From: Cristatella mucedo | Lineage: Eukaryota; Bryozoa; Phylactolaemata; Cristatellidae | Assembly: GCA_009760855.2 (NCBI GenBank) | Contig: WPIO01000224.1 | Span: forward strand, 60,001 to 124,000 | Length of the DNA stretch: 64,000 bases | Reading direction: 5' to 3' | Program-made: the position numbers and the translations under genes | Shown: one piece after another, positions 21,495-33,907 of the stretch | Layout: every line of letters begins with the position of its first letter | Numbering within the stretch: the first letter of the stretch is position 1 | The notes under the pieces: model-generated | Database searches by the model: none | What the model was told of the DNA's origin: nothing | The model's input: only the letters and a program-made list of their open reading frames with translations

Positions 21495-23309
21495 AAATAA
21501 TGTGCCTCTAATCAGTATTCGCTGTCGCCAGTCTGCTTCCTACGATTAATCGGTGACATCCGCTCCTGCGACCTCGCTCCTGACTGAGCGTATTCGAAGC
21601 GTTCGCGTGCCCCTGCGGCACGCCTCGCAGCTAAAGCGTTGGCTTACTTTGCTCAGTGCTCCGCACCGTACTGCGTCCTGCTGAGGATGAGCAGGGCGAG
21701 CTACCCGCAGCACCTCGCACCCCTCCCGACAGGGTCGTCGTCCGCTGGCGGCTGAGCGGTCACGCGGTGCCGGGACTGGTTTCACCATCTCGGGCAACCG
21801 CGTTGGAGACGAGCGAATCACGTTTGGCTGAAATCGACGATAGCCCAGCAGCAGCGGCGGCGGCAGCGGACGGCGATGGCTTGAGGCCGAAGAAGGCGAT
21901 CTGGCCGGCGACCGTGGGCGTGGCCGGTCAGATCGGGGTGCCGCGGCAGGGATCCGCTGCCAGCGTCACTCAACTCGGCCGCTCGCTCAGCTTCCGCCAG
22001 CCACGTGGGCGCGGCCGCGCCGACAGGCGCTCGCTGCAGCGGCGCCTGTCGGCGCGGCGAGCCTACTTGCGATCGCCACGCCCCGGCGCTCCGACGCGAG
22101 ACTCGCCGACGCAGTTAACTTTGGCCACGCTCGCCGCGACCGCCGGCCGACCGTGGCGCTGGCCACCGCCCTCGCTGCGAGGCTAGCTAGCTCTGAGTCG
22201 TCTGCACTGGTCTTTTGAATGGGCGCCATTGTCATCTCCTTCTTCCCTAGATGGACTCGCTCGTCCGATCGCCGGCGATCGCGCATCCTTAGGCGGTCTA
22301 CTTAGGCGGCACTCGAGTCGATGTCTAACTGCAAAACGCGTACAGCGGCCTCGGTCTGCTTCGCGCTGGATGCGCAAGCGAGAGTGCGGACGTTGGTTAG
22401 GTTTGCGTGCTCCGTCGCAAGTCTCGGCGACGCAACCGGCGCGACCCGGCGCGCTTCTTCGCGCGGGGATCTTAGCGCTCCGGCAGTGCCGGGTCACCGT
22501 CGTCGCGAAGGCGGCGACGGCATAGTTGGTAGGTCCCAGCGAGCACGGCTTCGCGGGACTGCCCTGTCTCGTGAGCGTGCGCGACTACATGTGGCGGCTC
22601 TGCCCTATAAAGTAAGTCTGTCAAGTGAGCCACGGAGCCAGAGGTGGTGCCGAGTAGGAAACGGTCGCTTAGCAAAATTCGTAGCCGTTCAGCTCTGGCC
22701 TTCCCCCCTTGGCAACTGCTCCGCCTCAGCCAATACCCGGAACCCGTTCAGTCCTAATTCCGCGCCCGATGATGAAACACGTCGGGCTATTGGTGGGGAT
22801 GCCACGAAGCGAAATGAACATGAGGCAAGATCCGCCGTCAAGACGCCCTCTAAACGCGAGTCGCGCCCGGAGTATTTCGCCAAAGTGCAGAGGTGCTTGT
22901 AATTAGTATTGCTGCGGCCTCCTGATGATGGGGATGGCGGTGAACGTTTTTCCCTACGTAGGTCGTTGGCCTCGGTTTGGAACGCGATATTTCCTACTTC
23001 TGGGAGACCCAGAGTTGCGCGTGCACATTCTGCTGCGATTCGATGACCAGACTTCCTTTCACCCCTACCCCACAATTGGCCGACTGAGCGTTTGTGCCGA
23101 TAATTAAGCCAAGGCTTAAAAGGAGTGCATAAACTACGACCCCTTGACTGCTGGTTTTACGTCGCGTCTCCCGACCGACGGAGTAGCATCGGGCTTCAAA
23201 CGGCTGGCTGCGACTGTAGCGGCCACTCAAGTCTTTCCTTCTGCCGGTCGTCTGCTGTCGCCGCAGCTTTTTGGGTTGCTTCCGGCGCCACCAGCCAATC
23301 GCACTCTCG
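21495..23309. other. CpG-rich block with a large palindrome
   Basis: About 21,600-22,560 is CpG-rich. It includes an inverted repeat at 22,014-22,058 (see findings). Numerous short overlapping frames show no domain. Sequence after about 22,600 is more balanced, and nothing is recognised in it. Confidence 0.4.
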
Positions 23310-23449
23310 CTACTCTCTCACTTTCTCTCTCTCACTCTTCTCTTCCTCTCCCTCCCACTCTCTCTCCCACTCTGTCTCTCCCTCCCACTCTCTTTCTCTC
23401 ACTTACTCACTCGCTTTCACTCACTCTCTCTCTCTCTCTCTCTCTCGCC

Positions 23450-23531
<82 letters not shown>

Positions 23532-23829
23532 CTCTCTCTCTCCCATTATCTCTCTACCTCACTCACTCGCTCTCACTCACTCTCTCTCTCTCTCTCGCTC
23601 TATATCACTCTATCTCTTCCACTCTCTCTCTCTCTCCCACTCTCTCTCTCTCTCTCCAGTCTCTCTCACTCTCTCACTCAGTCGCTCTCTCTCTCGCTCT
23701 ATGTAACTCTCTCTCATTCACTCGCTCTTCACTCTCTCTATCTCTCTCTCCCACTCTCTCTCTCTCTTCCACTCTCTCTCCCACTATCTCTCTCACTCAC
23801 TCACTCGCTCTCACTCACTCTCACTCTCG

Positions 23830-23872
<43 letters not shown>

Positions 23873-24160
23873 ACTCACTCTCTCTACTCTCTCTCTCACC
23901 TCTCCTCATGGAATCTCTCCCTCTCGCTCTCTCTCTCTCATCCAGTCTCCCACTCTCAATCTTAACGCTCTATCTCTCCCTCCTTCCCTACTCTCTACCT
24001 CTCTCTCTACCACTCTTTACCACTATCTCCACTCACTCCCAACTCCTACTCTCTCCACTCTCTAGTCTCCTCTCTCTCTCTCTCTCACTCACACACGCGT
24101 ACCCATCCCACTCTCTCTGTCAAGTCTCTCTATCCTATCTCTCTCTTCTCTATCTCCCAT
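23310..24160. repeat. Long polypyrimidine (CT) satellite-like tract
   Basis: About 850 bp is almost all C and T on the plus strand. A pure (CT) core of about 75 bp at 23,450-23,526 is surrounded by CTCACT, CTCCCACT and CTCGCT variants. All three plus frames stay open for 190-270 codons, giving serine/leucine/threonine/histidine peptide, because stop codons need purines. These are not genes. Confidence 0.95.
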
Positions 24161-24921
24161 TATGTCGATAGAGTCGTGTGATTGCCTACCTCATTTGAAA
24201 AAAAATGACTTGCCGTTCGGTCTGTCCGCCCGTAAGGGATGCTCGTCGGAGAACCGGTGCCGATAAGCGACCGTACACAGCAGGCATTTCGTTATCTCCG
24301 CTAACTGCGGTATAAGCAGCCGCGGCGGCTCATCAGCCGCTTCATTCAAAAGAGGCATTCTGAAACGGCCAATCCATCCAGTATGAAACCTAGCTGGTCA
24401 CGGGGCAATCGAAGCTGTACGGTATCCGCCTACTACGCCGCCTCGCGCCTCGCGGCTGCGATTTCTTTCTTTCGAGCCGGGCGCGCACTGTAACGTTCGC
24501 TCGCGCCAGCTACGATCCTCGGGGCAGAGGTCGCCGACGACAGAAGCTCGCTCGGTCGCGCGCACGTGTTCGCGACGCGGGCAGCTTCGGCCCCTACCTT
24601 CCTTCTGTCCTCCCGCAACGGTCGAGAGTGGCGCCTGGTCAGCAGCGTGCGCGCCAGCTCGCCTGGCGCGCACGCGCGCGACGCCGCCGTTCGTCTTACT
24701 CTGTACTAATGCCAACGGCAATCCATCGCCGAGCAATCGAACGGCTCTCCGCCCAGTGGCTCGCCTCGCGATGGCGTCGCCACTCTGTGGCCGAGCTCTG
24801 CCGTTTATCGCGACTTCGGGGCACGGTGCGGCGGTGCGGGGCCGGGCGGGGCAGGCCCGGGCGGTGCGGGGCCGGGCGAAGGTAGAAGGAGACGGCGCGG
24901 CCGCGGGCTGGCTCTGCCGTC
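24161..24921. other. CpG-rich block beside a GA tract
   Basis: About 24,420-24,920 is CpG-rich. It has an inverted repeat at 24,645-24,675 (13-bp perfect arms, 5-nt loop) and short G-rich repeats (CGGGGC...) at 24,820-24,890. No gene recognised. Confidence 0.4.
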
Positions 24922-26107
<1,186 letters not shown>

Positions 26108-26715
26108 TTGTCCAGTCGTGAGCGTCTCAGTTGCCACATTACTCCACTTCTCGCCGACCTGCACTGGCTACCAGTCAAGCAACGGATTGACTTCAAGGTT
26201 TTGTCGCTCACGTTTAGGTCCCTTCATTCTATGGCTCCAGCCTATCTGTCAGATATACTACCCCATCAGGCCAAGCATCGTACCACCCGCTTTTCGGAAT
26301 CCAACAGTCTAGAAATACCTCATACAAACCTTAAATCCTTTGGAGACCGTGCATTTAGTTCATTTGCTCCCAAAGCCTGGAACTGCCTCCCGACCTGCGT
26401 CAGAACATCCCCTGACCTGACCACATTTAAAAGGAACCTAAAAACACACCTATTTAGGACAGCATTTAGTGGGTCCCTGTGATTCGTCCTTGATGTGCTT
26501 ATGCGTGCTGACACTGTGCATGCTGCCACTAACCACATTTGCATGCTGACCCCGTGCATGTCACCCCTAACCATATTATTCATTTCGTTTGTTTTTCAAG
26601 CATGATTTTACTTACCATTCAATTGCATTTCACTTTACAGCAAATGTAAAGCGCCTAGAGAGAGATAAAGTTCTCTGAGGGCGCTTTATCAAGTGAATTA
26701 TTATTATTATTATTA
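26108..26715 (+). mobile_element. LINE family 1, 5'-truncated copy with intact C-terminus
   Basis: This is a recent-looking truncated non-LTR retrotransposon. A frame at 26,108-26,482 encodes the last 120 or so residues of the reverse transcriptase ORF without interruption. Blocks in order: HITPLLADLHWLPVKQRIDF, MAPAYLSDILPHQAKHRTTR, LKSFGDRAFSS, then FKRNLKTHLFRTAFSGSL and a TGA. The untranslated region, the AAAGCGCCTAGAGAGAGATA...GGCGCTTTATCAAGTG module and an ATT tail follow. It is close to identical by eye with the 63.2-63.8 kb copy. Catalytic motifs are absent because of the truncation. Confidence 0.93.
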
Positions 26716-26799
26716 AATGTGAGACCTCCTATGCGGCTGGCGGCTGGCCAAAGATCTTTCTAAATCCCTGAATCTGCCAACTAGAATAATTGGACTAGT

Positions 26800-27140
26800 C
26801 TCGCTTGTGCTGTTCCGCCGATATGGCAGTTAAGTCTCCGCGGCTACTGATAAATACCGCTGTTAAGCTAATCACCAAATCCCAAAGGTTGCTGGGCTGT
26901 GAATCTCCTTGACTGAAAAAGCTGCGATATCGATCTCTGTTGATCGATGCGTACTGAGCACAACTAGCATCCTGATCCACGAGGCCTAGGCTAGGCTCTT
27001 TCATACGTAGCTGAACAGTCGCACCAGTTCAGCTTTCTCGTACCCTACCCGATCTTCCATGAACAACAAATTAGCTACTCTATTATTTCGCCTTAAGACT
27101 ATTGGTGGCTGGAGCTTCTACTTTGCAGGTCTTCCTGCTG
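26800..27140 (+). mobile_element. LINE family 2 fragment
   Basis: It matches the 42,835-42,360 minus-strand copy in order: GCTAATCACCAAATCCCAAA (AARLVFKSQRF region), GACTGAAAAAGCTG (LLKELGW region), CATACGTAGCTGAACAGTCG (AELLHQF region), then GAACAACAAATTAGCTACTC (DNKLAVPF region). About 130 bp between the second and third landmarks is missing or scrambled. Not translatable. Confidence 0.65.
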
Positions 27141-28190
27141 ATTGCACGTCTCACTCGCCTCGATTCGCAGGACGCGACCCATTCTCTTCTCCCGGCGGGC
27201 GACCGCCATCGCAAGCTTTCAATTAAGGTGTCAACTTTGAAAACTGCTTGGCGTTCGAAGGTTTTTTTAGAAGCACGGCTTTACAGCTAGCCACTAAACT
27301 TCATCTTAATAATACTATTTAAGACTGCCGACGCGGTAGATGGCTAAAGACCTTTCTTGTTACATTGCTCGGACTAGACTGGCCGCTAGTAACACCATTT
27401 TGCTACAAATGCTTTTACACCTGCCTGTTGTCTATGAATCCTGCTGCGAGATTGTTAGTAAGTTATGGAGTTTCGGCCACATCTCACCTTTTCGATCGTG
27501 GCCTTCTTAGCTTGCCACGCGAATTCCTATTCGTACTATTGCCGTTATTATTTTATAACTGTCAAGGACGGCGAAGAAGCCTGAGCAAGCGAATAGAGAT
27601 CGAGGTGAAGCAGAGTAGGCGGGGTGCCAGGATCTGTCACCTCCCTGGAATTCTCTGCTCAGTTCAGGTAGTTTGTGAAATAAACAGCCGAACCACGTGT
27701 ACTCATGAGTTCAGTTGGGGCAAAAATTGTTCTCAAGGAGGACGTGAGAAGCAGGCGTAATCGCGGTCGTGGCACTCTGCTGCCTACTTTCTTTTCACCT
27801 CGAAAACTAGGAAGGCGACAGCGGACGCGCCTGCTTCCGGATGAACATAATTTAACTGAACTGCGCAATTGACCTAGTCGGCGGAAAATTTGCAGACGCA
27901 GTCTTCCCACCGTAGGCTCGATGCGAAGGAGAGAGTGGCGGCTGCCATGGACTAGCGTCGGTCACGTTATTCTCGGGGTGGGTGCACTTGCGAAGACGGT
28001 CGTCATCAGCAAACCGTGTGCCCAAGCTTTCGCGAAGCTATTTTTACGCGCCGACCCATCGTGAGACGCTGTAGCGCTAAACCTTCACGGCCGAAGCATC
28101 TCCACGTTAAGACCCCAAGGGACTTGCGCCGGCATCGTGCCCTCGGGCACGCCTGACTATCGGCATGCGGGTCTCGTGTCGAACCGTACA
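27141..28190. other. Unassigned sequence
   Basis: A 131-codon plus frame at 27,365-27,760 has no recognisable motif. No repeat family identified. Confidence 0.35.
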
Positions 28191-28362
28191 AAATGCTAAC
28201 TTATTCAACAGCCTCTTTTGTGTAGCGGCGTGAGAGCCTTTATGGCAATCACCACCGCTTGCAGAGACGATACAGAATCGGCTATCGTAGGAGTCGAACC
28301 CACGACTTCGGAGCTGATACCATGAAAAGCAACCACTTTACTTAGCGTGCTATCGCAGCCTA
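28191..28362 (-). mobile_element. tRNA-derived SINE, family A, reverse copy
   Basis: On the minus strand the head reads TAGCACGCTAAGTAAAGTGG, then box B GGGTTCGACTCC about 45 bp on. The shared body follows (CTCTGCAAGCGGTGGTGATT, GCCATAAAGGCTCTCACGCC, CAAAAGAGGCTG). Box B is nearly canonical. No acceptor stem can be formed, so this is a SINE rather than a tRNA gene. Confidence 0.85.
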
Positions 28363-28444
28363 AACCATAAACTGAGCAGCGATGCCCTATGCGGGCGGTC
28401 GCACGCGCAGCTGAAGCCCCACACTTGAAGAGTCCACTGACCGC

Positions 28445-28616
28445 ACGTGCATGCTGACCCTGGGCCCGTCACCGCTAACCATGCTATTCACGTTGTTTAT
28501 CAAGCAAGATACCACTCGCCATTCGATCGAACTTCCTTTGCAGCAAATGCAAAGCGCCTAGAAATAGACTGAGTTCTCTGAGGGCGCTTTATCAAGTGCA
28601 GTAGTAATAGCAGTAA
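28445..28616 (+). mobile_element. LINE family 1 3' tail fragment
   Basis: Only the untranslated region is present: GCATGCTGACCCTGGGCCCG through AGCAAATGCAAAGCGCCTAG, ACTGAGTTCTCTGAGGGCGC and TTTATCAAGTGCAG, with a decayed trinucleotide tail (AGTAATAGCAGTAA). Confidence 0.9.
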
Positions 28617-29696
28617 GCCGCCAGAGAATTAAATGACTAGAAGTTAGACCAAGCCCGCGCTCCCGGTAGCTAGGCAGCTATCGCTTTCGCGACGCCTTTC
28701 GGGGGGGGGAGAGGTTAGGAGGCGCTACGCTTCCGGGTGCGACCTCGGGGGCCGCTCCGCTCGGGGTAACTTGGTAACGCCACGCTTGGGGTAACGCCTC
28801 GCTTGTGGGCGCGACGCTTACGTACGGCATTCGTTTTGTCGAAGCCTGGGGGCTACAGTCGCCATGTGCCGGCGCTTATGGTAGAGCGCCGCAGGGTGGT
28901 GCTTAAACAAGTCGCGTCGTACAGTCCTTAGGCCCGCGCGCCCCTCACTCGAAGAGCGCGATTGAGAGTCGAATCACTTAAAAGGTCGACCCTTCTAAAC
29001 AGGTGCGCGGGCGACGCCAGGGCGCGCTGGCTGCGTTCGCGACGCTCGCGGTCGCCCGGCGCTGCGAGCGGCCGTGGCCCGGCGCACTGCGCCTAAGCGA
29101 AGCGGGTTCCTCGCGCAGCTCTCGGGGTAACTCCGTCGGAGCGGTCGCTCTCTGCAGCGCGCTCTTCGGCCGGGCGGCCACTTCTTCCGGAGGCGACGCG
29201 CCGCTGCGGCGGTGCGTCGAGTGCCGCCGGATCGCCGGTTGAAGCCCAACGTTGAAGCTGTCGCAGCCAGCGCGTCCGGATCCGATCGGTCCCGCTTCTC
29301 TGCCGTGGTCCCTCTTGCTGCGCGACGCGCGGCCCGGAGCAAACCAGTTCTGCTCTGCTGCCGCAGCGATCAGACGGAGCGGCGAGCTCACGAGGCCTCC
29401 GCCGAGGCGCCGCCGCCGCCGCCGCCGCCGCGAGGCTTGGTCGCAGCCTTTCGGGGCAGACGAGCGGAAGCACTCGTCGGACGGATGGCGCGAGCGGGGG
29501 CGGGGGCGAGGGGTAGCTCGGAGCGGCTGCTCGCCGACGCATCTCCGTCCGTCGGCGAGCGTACGCAGACGATTCTAAAGCAAAGTCATCGGCAGAGCTC
29601 CGACTGGTAGCCGATAGAGCTCCAAGTTGCATGACGTCGGCGTGACGTCGCGCAAGGCTCCGCAGCCTCTTTTGCAGATGCAACGATTTAGAGGTT
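28617..29696. other. CpG-rich block without recognised gene
   Basis: About 28,680-29,640 is CpG-rich. It contains loose repeats of GGGGTAAC/ACGCTT words at 28,765-28,830, a GCC trinucleotide run (29,400-29,433) and a perfect 11-bp stem with 10-nt loop at 29,529-29,560. Overlapping frames up to 196 codons on both strands show no domain. Confidence 0.4.
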
Positions 29697-29815
29697 ATGT
29701 AACTACATTACAAATATATTATAGAATATAGAATACAATTATAGAATATAGAATGTAGAATATAATTATAGAATTATAGAATGAAATTACATTACACTCT
29801 ATTGTAATCACATTA
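29697..29815. repeat. AT-rich degenerate repeat (ATAGAAT words)
   Basis: Six or so copies of TATAGAAT or a close variant lie between two ATTACATT-containing ends. This is simple-sequence DNA with no coding potential. The ATTACATT ends are reminiscent of the TTACA tail of LINE family 2, but no LINE body adjoins. Confidence 0.75.
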
Positions 29816-29944
29816 CCTCGGACTGCTGTAGCTGGGCGAAGCCGCGAGAATCCAGTGGCCTGTACGCAAGCTGGAGAGTTGTCCGCGATGCGCTGCAGTC
29901 CGAAGCGGCCTGTTCGGTCCCTGACGGACTTCCGCTGCTCCGTT

Positions 29945-29945
<1 letters not shown>

Positions 29946-30027
<82 letters not shown>

Positions 30028-30056
30028 GAGAGAGGGAGGGAGAGAGAGCGAGAGAG
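29946..30056. repeat. GA microsatellite
   Basis: A pure GA run of about 77 bp is followed by interrupted GA/GGGA units. It lies between two CpG-rich blocks. Confidence 0.95.
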
Positions 30057-30601
30057 TTTAAAGTTATAAAGACCGCAGAGAGCTGCGTCGGGGCGTCGTT
30101 AGTTAGTTAGTCGTCCGTCCGCGTAGGAAGAGCTCGGCTCGTGGGGCGCGCAGTGAAGGCATACCATTCGGCGCGAGCGACCGGCTGACGTCGTCTTAAA
30201 CGCGCGCCTAGCTGTGACGCCTTTTTAAAGAATCGTCGTCTCCTCTGGCAGCAAGTGGACAGCACCCCTCCCAGCCCATCCCGAGCGCTCGCACCGCCGG
30301 CGAGGCTCTCCGGCGGCAACCGTAGTACCCGCTTCCGGAGAACGAGCCGCGGCCGGCGGGTCAGGCAGGCGCCACGACGCCGCGCACCAAGGAGGCCGGC
30401 AACCGCCCCGCCTCCGCCCGGCCCAGCCCGGCTCCCGCAGCAGCGCGCGAGAAGCCCGCAATGCCAAGCCCTCGGGTCGTAGGCGGGCAGCGAGCGGTGA
30501 AGCGGCATCGCCGGCAACAATGTGCGGAAGGATCTCGGCGTTGAGGGGGCGACAAGTTGTAGTACGATGACGTTACGATTCTTTTGCGTAGCGCCCTAAT
30601 G
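30057..30601. other. CpG-rich block without recognised gene
   Basis: About 30,110-30,540 is CpG-rich with overlapping frames up to 137 codons. No gene recognised. Confidence 0.4.
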
Positions 30602-30732
30602 GAACCGAATCGATATCCGGCGGTCAAGGTGCTCGCCCCCGACCAAGGTCCGGCTGAGGTCGTGGGCTCGAGCCCCGAGGCATTTGTGAAGCGCCTGAAT
30701 AGAGATTAAGCTCTCTTGGGTCGCTATGCGAA

Positions 30733-30735
<3 letters not shown>
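30602..30735 (+). mobile_element. tRNA-derived SINE, family B, with LINE-like 3' end
   Basis: The head GGCGGTCAAGGTGCTCGCCC is followed by GAGGTCGTGGGCTCGAGCCC, a box B-like segment. The next part, TTTGTGAAGCGCCTGAATAG and AGATTAAGCTCTC, closely resembles the LINE family 1 terminal module. It ends at a TA microsatellite. The same element occurs at 54,325 (+) and 58,017 (-). Confidence 0.8.

Positions 30736-30769
<34 letters not shown>
30736..30769. repeat. TA microsatellite
   Basis: Alternating TA forms the shared simple-repeat tail between SINE B (plus) and the LINE tail (minus). Confidence 0.92.
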
Positions 30770-30771
<2 letters not shown>

Positions 30772-30857
30772 ATTCACTTGATAAAGCGCCCTCAGAGAAC
30801 TTAATCTCTCTCTAGGCGCTTTACATTTGCTGTAAAGTGAAATGCAATTGAAGCATA
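30770..30857 (-). mobile_element. LINE family 1 3' tail, reverse orientation
   Basis: On the minus strand this reads TTGCATTTCACTTTACAGCA, AATGTAAAGCGCCTAGAGAG, AGATTAAGTTCTCTGAGGGC and GCTTTATCAAGTGAATT, nearly identical to the end of the copy at 26,108-26,715. It is truncated to under 90 bp. Confidence 0.9.
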
Positions 30858-30883
30858 ATATATATATATATATATAGATATAT

Positions 30884-30948
<65 letters not shown>

Positions 30949-30951
30949 TAT

Positions 30952-30998
<47 letters not shown>
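30858..30998. repeat. TA/GATA microsatellite
   Basis: Alternating TA with an internal GATA run (about 30,915-30,946). Isoleucine/tyrosine frames across it are artefacts. Confidence 0.93.
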
Positions 30999-30999
<1 letters not shown>

Positions 31000-33907
31000 C
31001 GCGGAGACCCGGTCTAAAGTAGGCGCGCCTTTGCGTCGAAAAGGCGATCGCCAAGCGACAACCACGGGTCATGGAAATCCTGCTAGGGAGCGACTCGGCC
31101 GGCCGACAGTGGGAGCGACCGCTAGGGGTCGCAGCTAGCGGCGACGAGTCAGGCGCGCAGCGACCTCGGCGGAAGCTTACAGGCTAGCGCAGCAGCCAAT
31201 CGTCGTCGCTCGGCCGAGGATGGGCTTCAAACTACTCCCTCTCTCCGGGTGACCTACGCACAGAGCAGAGCGCGGGACTCGGAGCGGTGCTGGCTGAGAG
31301 CGTCGAGTGCCGTTTCCGGTGCATAGCGAGAAGAAGCGCGGGCGCTGAGCTGCGCGAGCTAGCGCTCTCTGTGACGTCCGTCGACGGCGAACGCCCCAAT
31401 CCCGACCTATTTTCTCCTTCGGCCGACCTCCGCGTCTTCAGCGGACGTCGATAGATGGCGCGTGCGGGCAACGGGTGCTTCCCCGTCCGCCTCGTTCCGT
31501 GCGTTCTTTCGACGCGCGAGCGACGCGGTGAGCTCAGAACGCCCGTCGCTGCCTCTTCCGCCGTCTGCGCTCGGATGAGAGAGTGCCAATCAACGCTCGG
31601 TGAGGGGGCAGGTTAGAGGGGGCTTGCCACCGTAGTCGTACGCATGGCACCGTGCAGCTGATCACTTCGATGAAAGAGGTATACATGTGCACTGCGCTTT
31701 GCTGTCAGCATTTTGCCGTAGACTTGCTATTTCTTTTTCATCTCCCCTGCATGATGCTTGGTTAGCTGCAGTCACGTGGTCACGTGGTGGCACATGCTAC
31801 TGGATAGGCATTCACGAGTGACTTGTGCTGACTGATAACGGTGGGCAGTGCAAAATTAAACTACCCAGGCCGAAATTGTCCCGAGTGACTCGTCCTTGGC
31901 ACGGTTGGCTGCAGGGAGACAAATGCACATCGCTTATGAGATGGAAGTTGTTGACTACATTGGTTGTGGCTTATTGCCGATTGGTCGATAGCAGTTGGAA
32001 CTGAAGGGCAAGGGACACCCATACCTCAACTTAGAGGTCGTTGGACACTTTCCTTCCGGCAGCCGGTGTAGATCGAACGTTGTGTTAGATTCGCTGCATG
32101 GAGCAGAACGCAGCAGCTCACTGGTGTAAGCATTGCAGCAGGTGCTCTCTGCAGTCTGAGGGTACCCTTTGTCGACATACTCGGGGCACTACCTGCTCGC
32201 GGTATTTTTGTTCCTCAACACCACTGAGTACTACTTGTGTCATTTTTCGTAGGGTACTTCAGGAAGGCTTCCAAAAATATTAAGCTGGTTATTTGGACAC
32301 AGAAGGATGTCCCGAGTGCGACAGTGGCGTTATGGGGAGTACAGGCGGCGGTACTGCAGTCGAACGAATGACGATCGTCGCGGCCGTCCCTCCAACTAAG
32401 ACCTCCATTAAAGCTGGCACCCGCGGGCGCAGTCCTCCAAAATCTGTGCCGTAGCCTTTATTCTTAGCTGAAAGGAATTTTGTGTATAGAATTTTGATTA
32501 TAATGCAATGCGATCGAAGAAAATAGCAATTCAATAGCCTTGAGTCAAGTTAATAGAAGTTCATATATTTATCGATTAAAGTCGTGTCTGTCTTGTCGAG
32601 TCTAGTCCACGAAGCGCGATTGCGGTTCAAACCCGGCCAGGGTACGTCCGCCGCTGCGTCGTGCTCGCCAGTGGAGGTCAGTGGTTTGATGTTATTTCTC
32701 GTCTTGTCCAAGCCTGTCCTGTAGACATTGGCCGAGTGCATCGCACATGATGGTTAGCCGGTGCTCTCCGGCAGTGCTGATAAATCAAAGTAGAGCACGA
32801 GTGAGTTGCGCTCCCGCCTATGATCGAGTGTGGCATCCCTCAACCGACACGGAACCTTGCTCACCATTGTGCAAACGATGAACCTAACTAATCCTGCCTC
32901 ATAGCCTCATAGCTGGCAACTGCAGAGGTCTGTAGTGCGAGAGACGTTTGAAGAAGGGCGCAATAAGGCTCTAAGTCTGTGAGACTTCCCGCCGCTCTCT
33001 TAATCTGTGTAGCGCCCAATATATTTAACGACAATGGCATAGGGATTAATTAACCTAGAGTGTTTTGGCTGCGTCATCGGAGAGACTGCTGCAGATCTCC
33101 TGACCTGAGTCCCCCAGCCGATACTTTACTATGTTTTTTTATAAGCTCGGTGGCGATCATCGTTCGCTTTAGATTGGTTGCGATATGAGCGTCAACGTGT
33201 TGCGGGTGACTTTTGCCAAGTCACGAATTAGTTTGCCGTTCCTCGTAAGACTAGCTTTCAGGCACTTTATTTAACCGATTTCACAATTAGCTTGAAATCC
33301 GCAGGAAAAGAAGGCGTCTGCAAGAAGAGCGGGAAATTCAATCGACCAGTGCCGCGGTAGCCGTAGCGTCTGACGTCATTGATGCAGCTTTTTTCCGAAG
33401 GTGTTTTAGTGGACCGTCTTAATTGATCTCTCGCTGCTCAGCATTAAGCTGTAAAGTAACGTAGCAAGACTGGAAAGTGCGGCGTCTCAATGTTAGCGCG
33501 ATGCCATCTACGAAATCCAGCAGTACGCCTTAGCTAGCATTGAACGACTACTACCCTACACGAGCTTTGAAGAAGCGAGGATGGACGGCTAGGTTCCGAT
33601 CTAGCACGTTGCACAGTCCTGTCGAGACGAAGAACCGCTACGATTCCCTTCTTGACTTCAGTGGACCGACGAAAGAAAGAGAGCCGGGTCACTTATCGCG
33701 GAACGACCGCGCCTCTATCGAGTTAAATTGAATGGCGTCTGACTGCAAGTTTACAAAAGGCCACAGTAGCAGATGCAGGGGTTTGACCATAAATTGACTT
33801 TGTTACACCTCTTAATGCCAATTCAAAGTTGTGCCATTCCAGAAAATAGTATGGCAGTGCACTTTTTAGGTTCGCGGCAGCTGTAGAAGTGAGAGAATCC
33901 AGAGTAT
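30999..33907. other. Unassigned; CpG-rich block then balanced sequence
   Basis: About 31,000-31,600 is CpG-rich. The remaining 2.3 kb has no recognised gene or family. A box B-like GCGGTTCAAACCCGGC at about 32,628 lacks a convincing box A. A phrase around GTCTTGTC...TCTAGTCC (32,590) is loosely repeated near 32,700. Confidence 0.4.

Noticed and set aside
23125-24171. Open frames of 190-270 codons rich in serine and leucine
   Set aside because: They are translations of a CT repeat, where stop codons cannot occur on the pyrimidine strand; all three frames stay open.
30724-31072. Isoleucine/tyrosine-rich frames
   Set aside because: They are direct translations of TA and GATA microsatellites.
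32620-32650. Box B-like GGTTCAAACCC as a tRNA or SINE
   Set aside because: No box A at suitable spacing and no match to the SINE A or B bodies.
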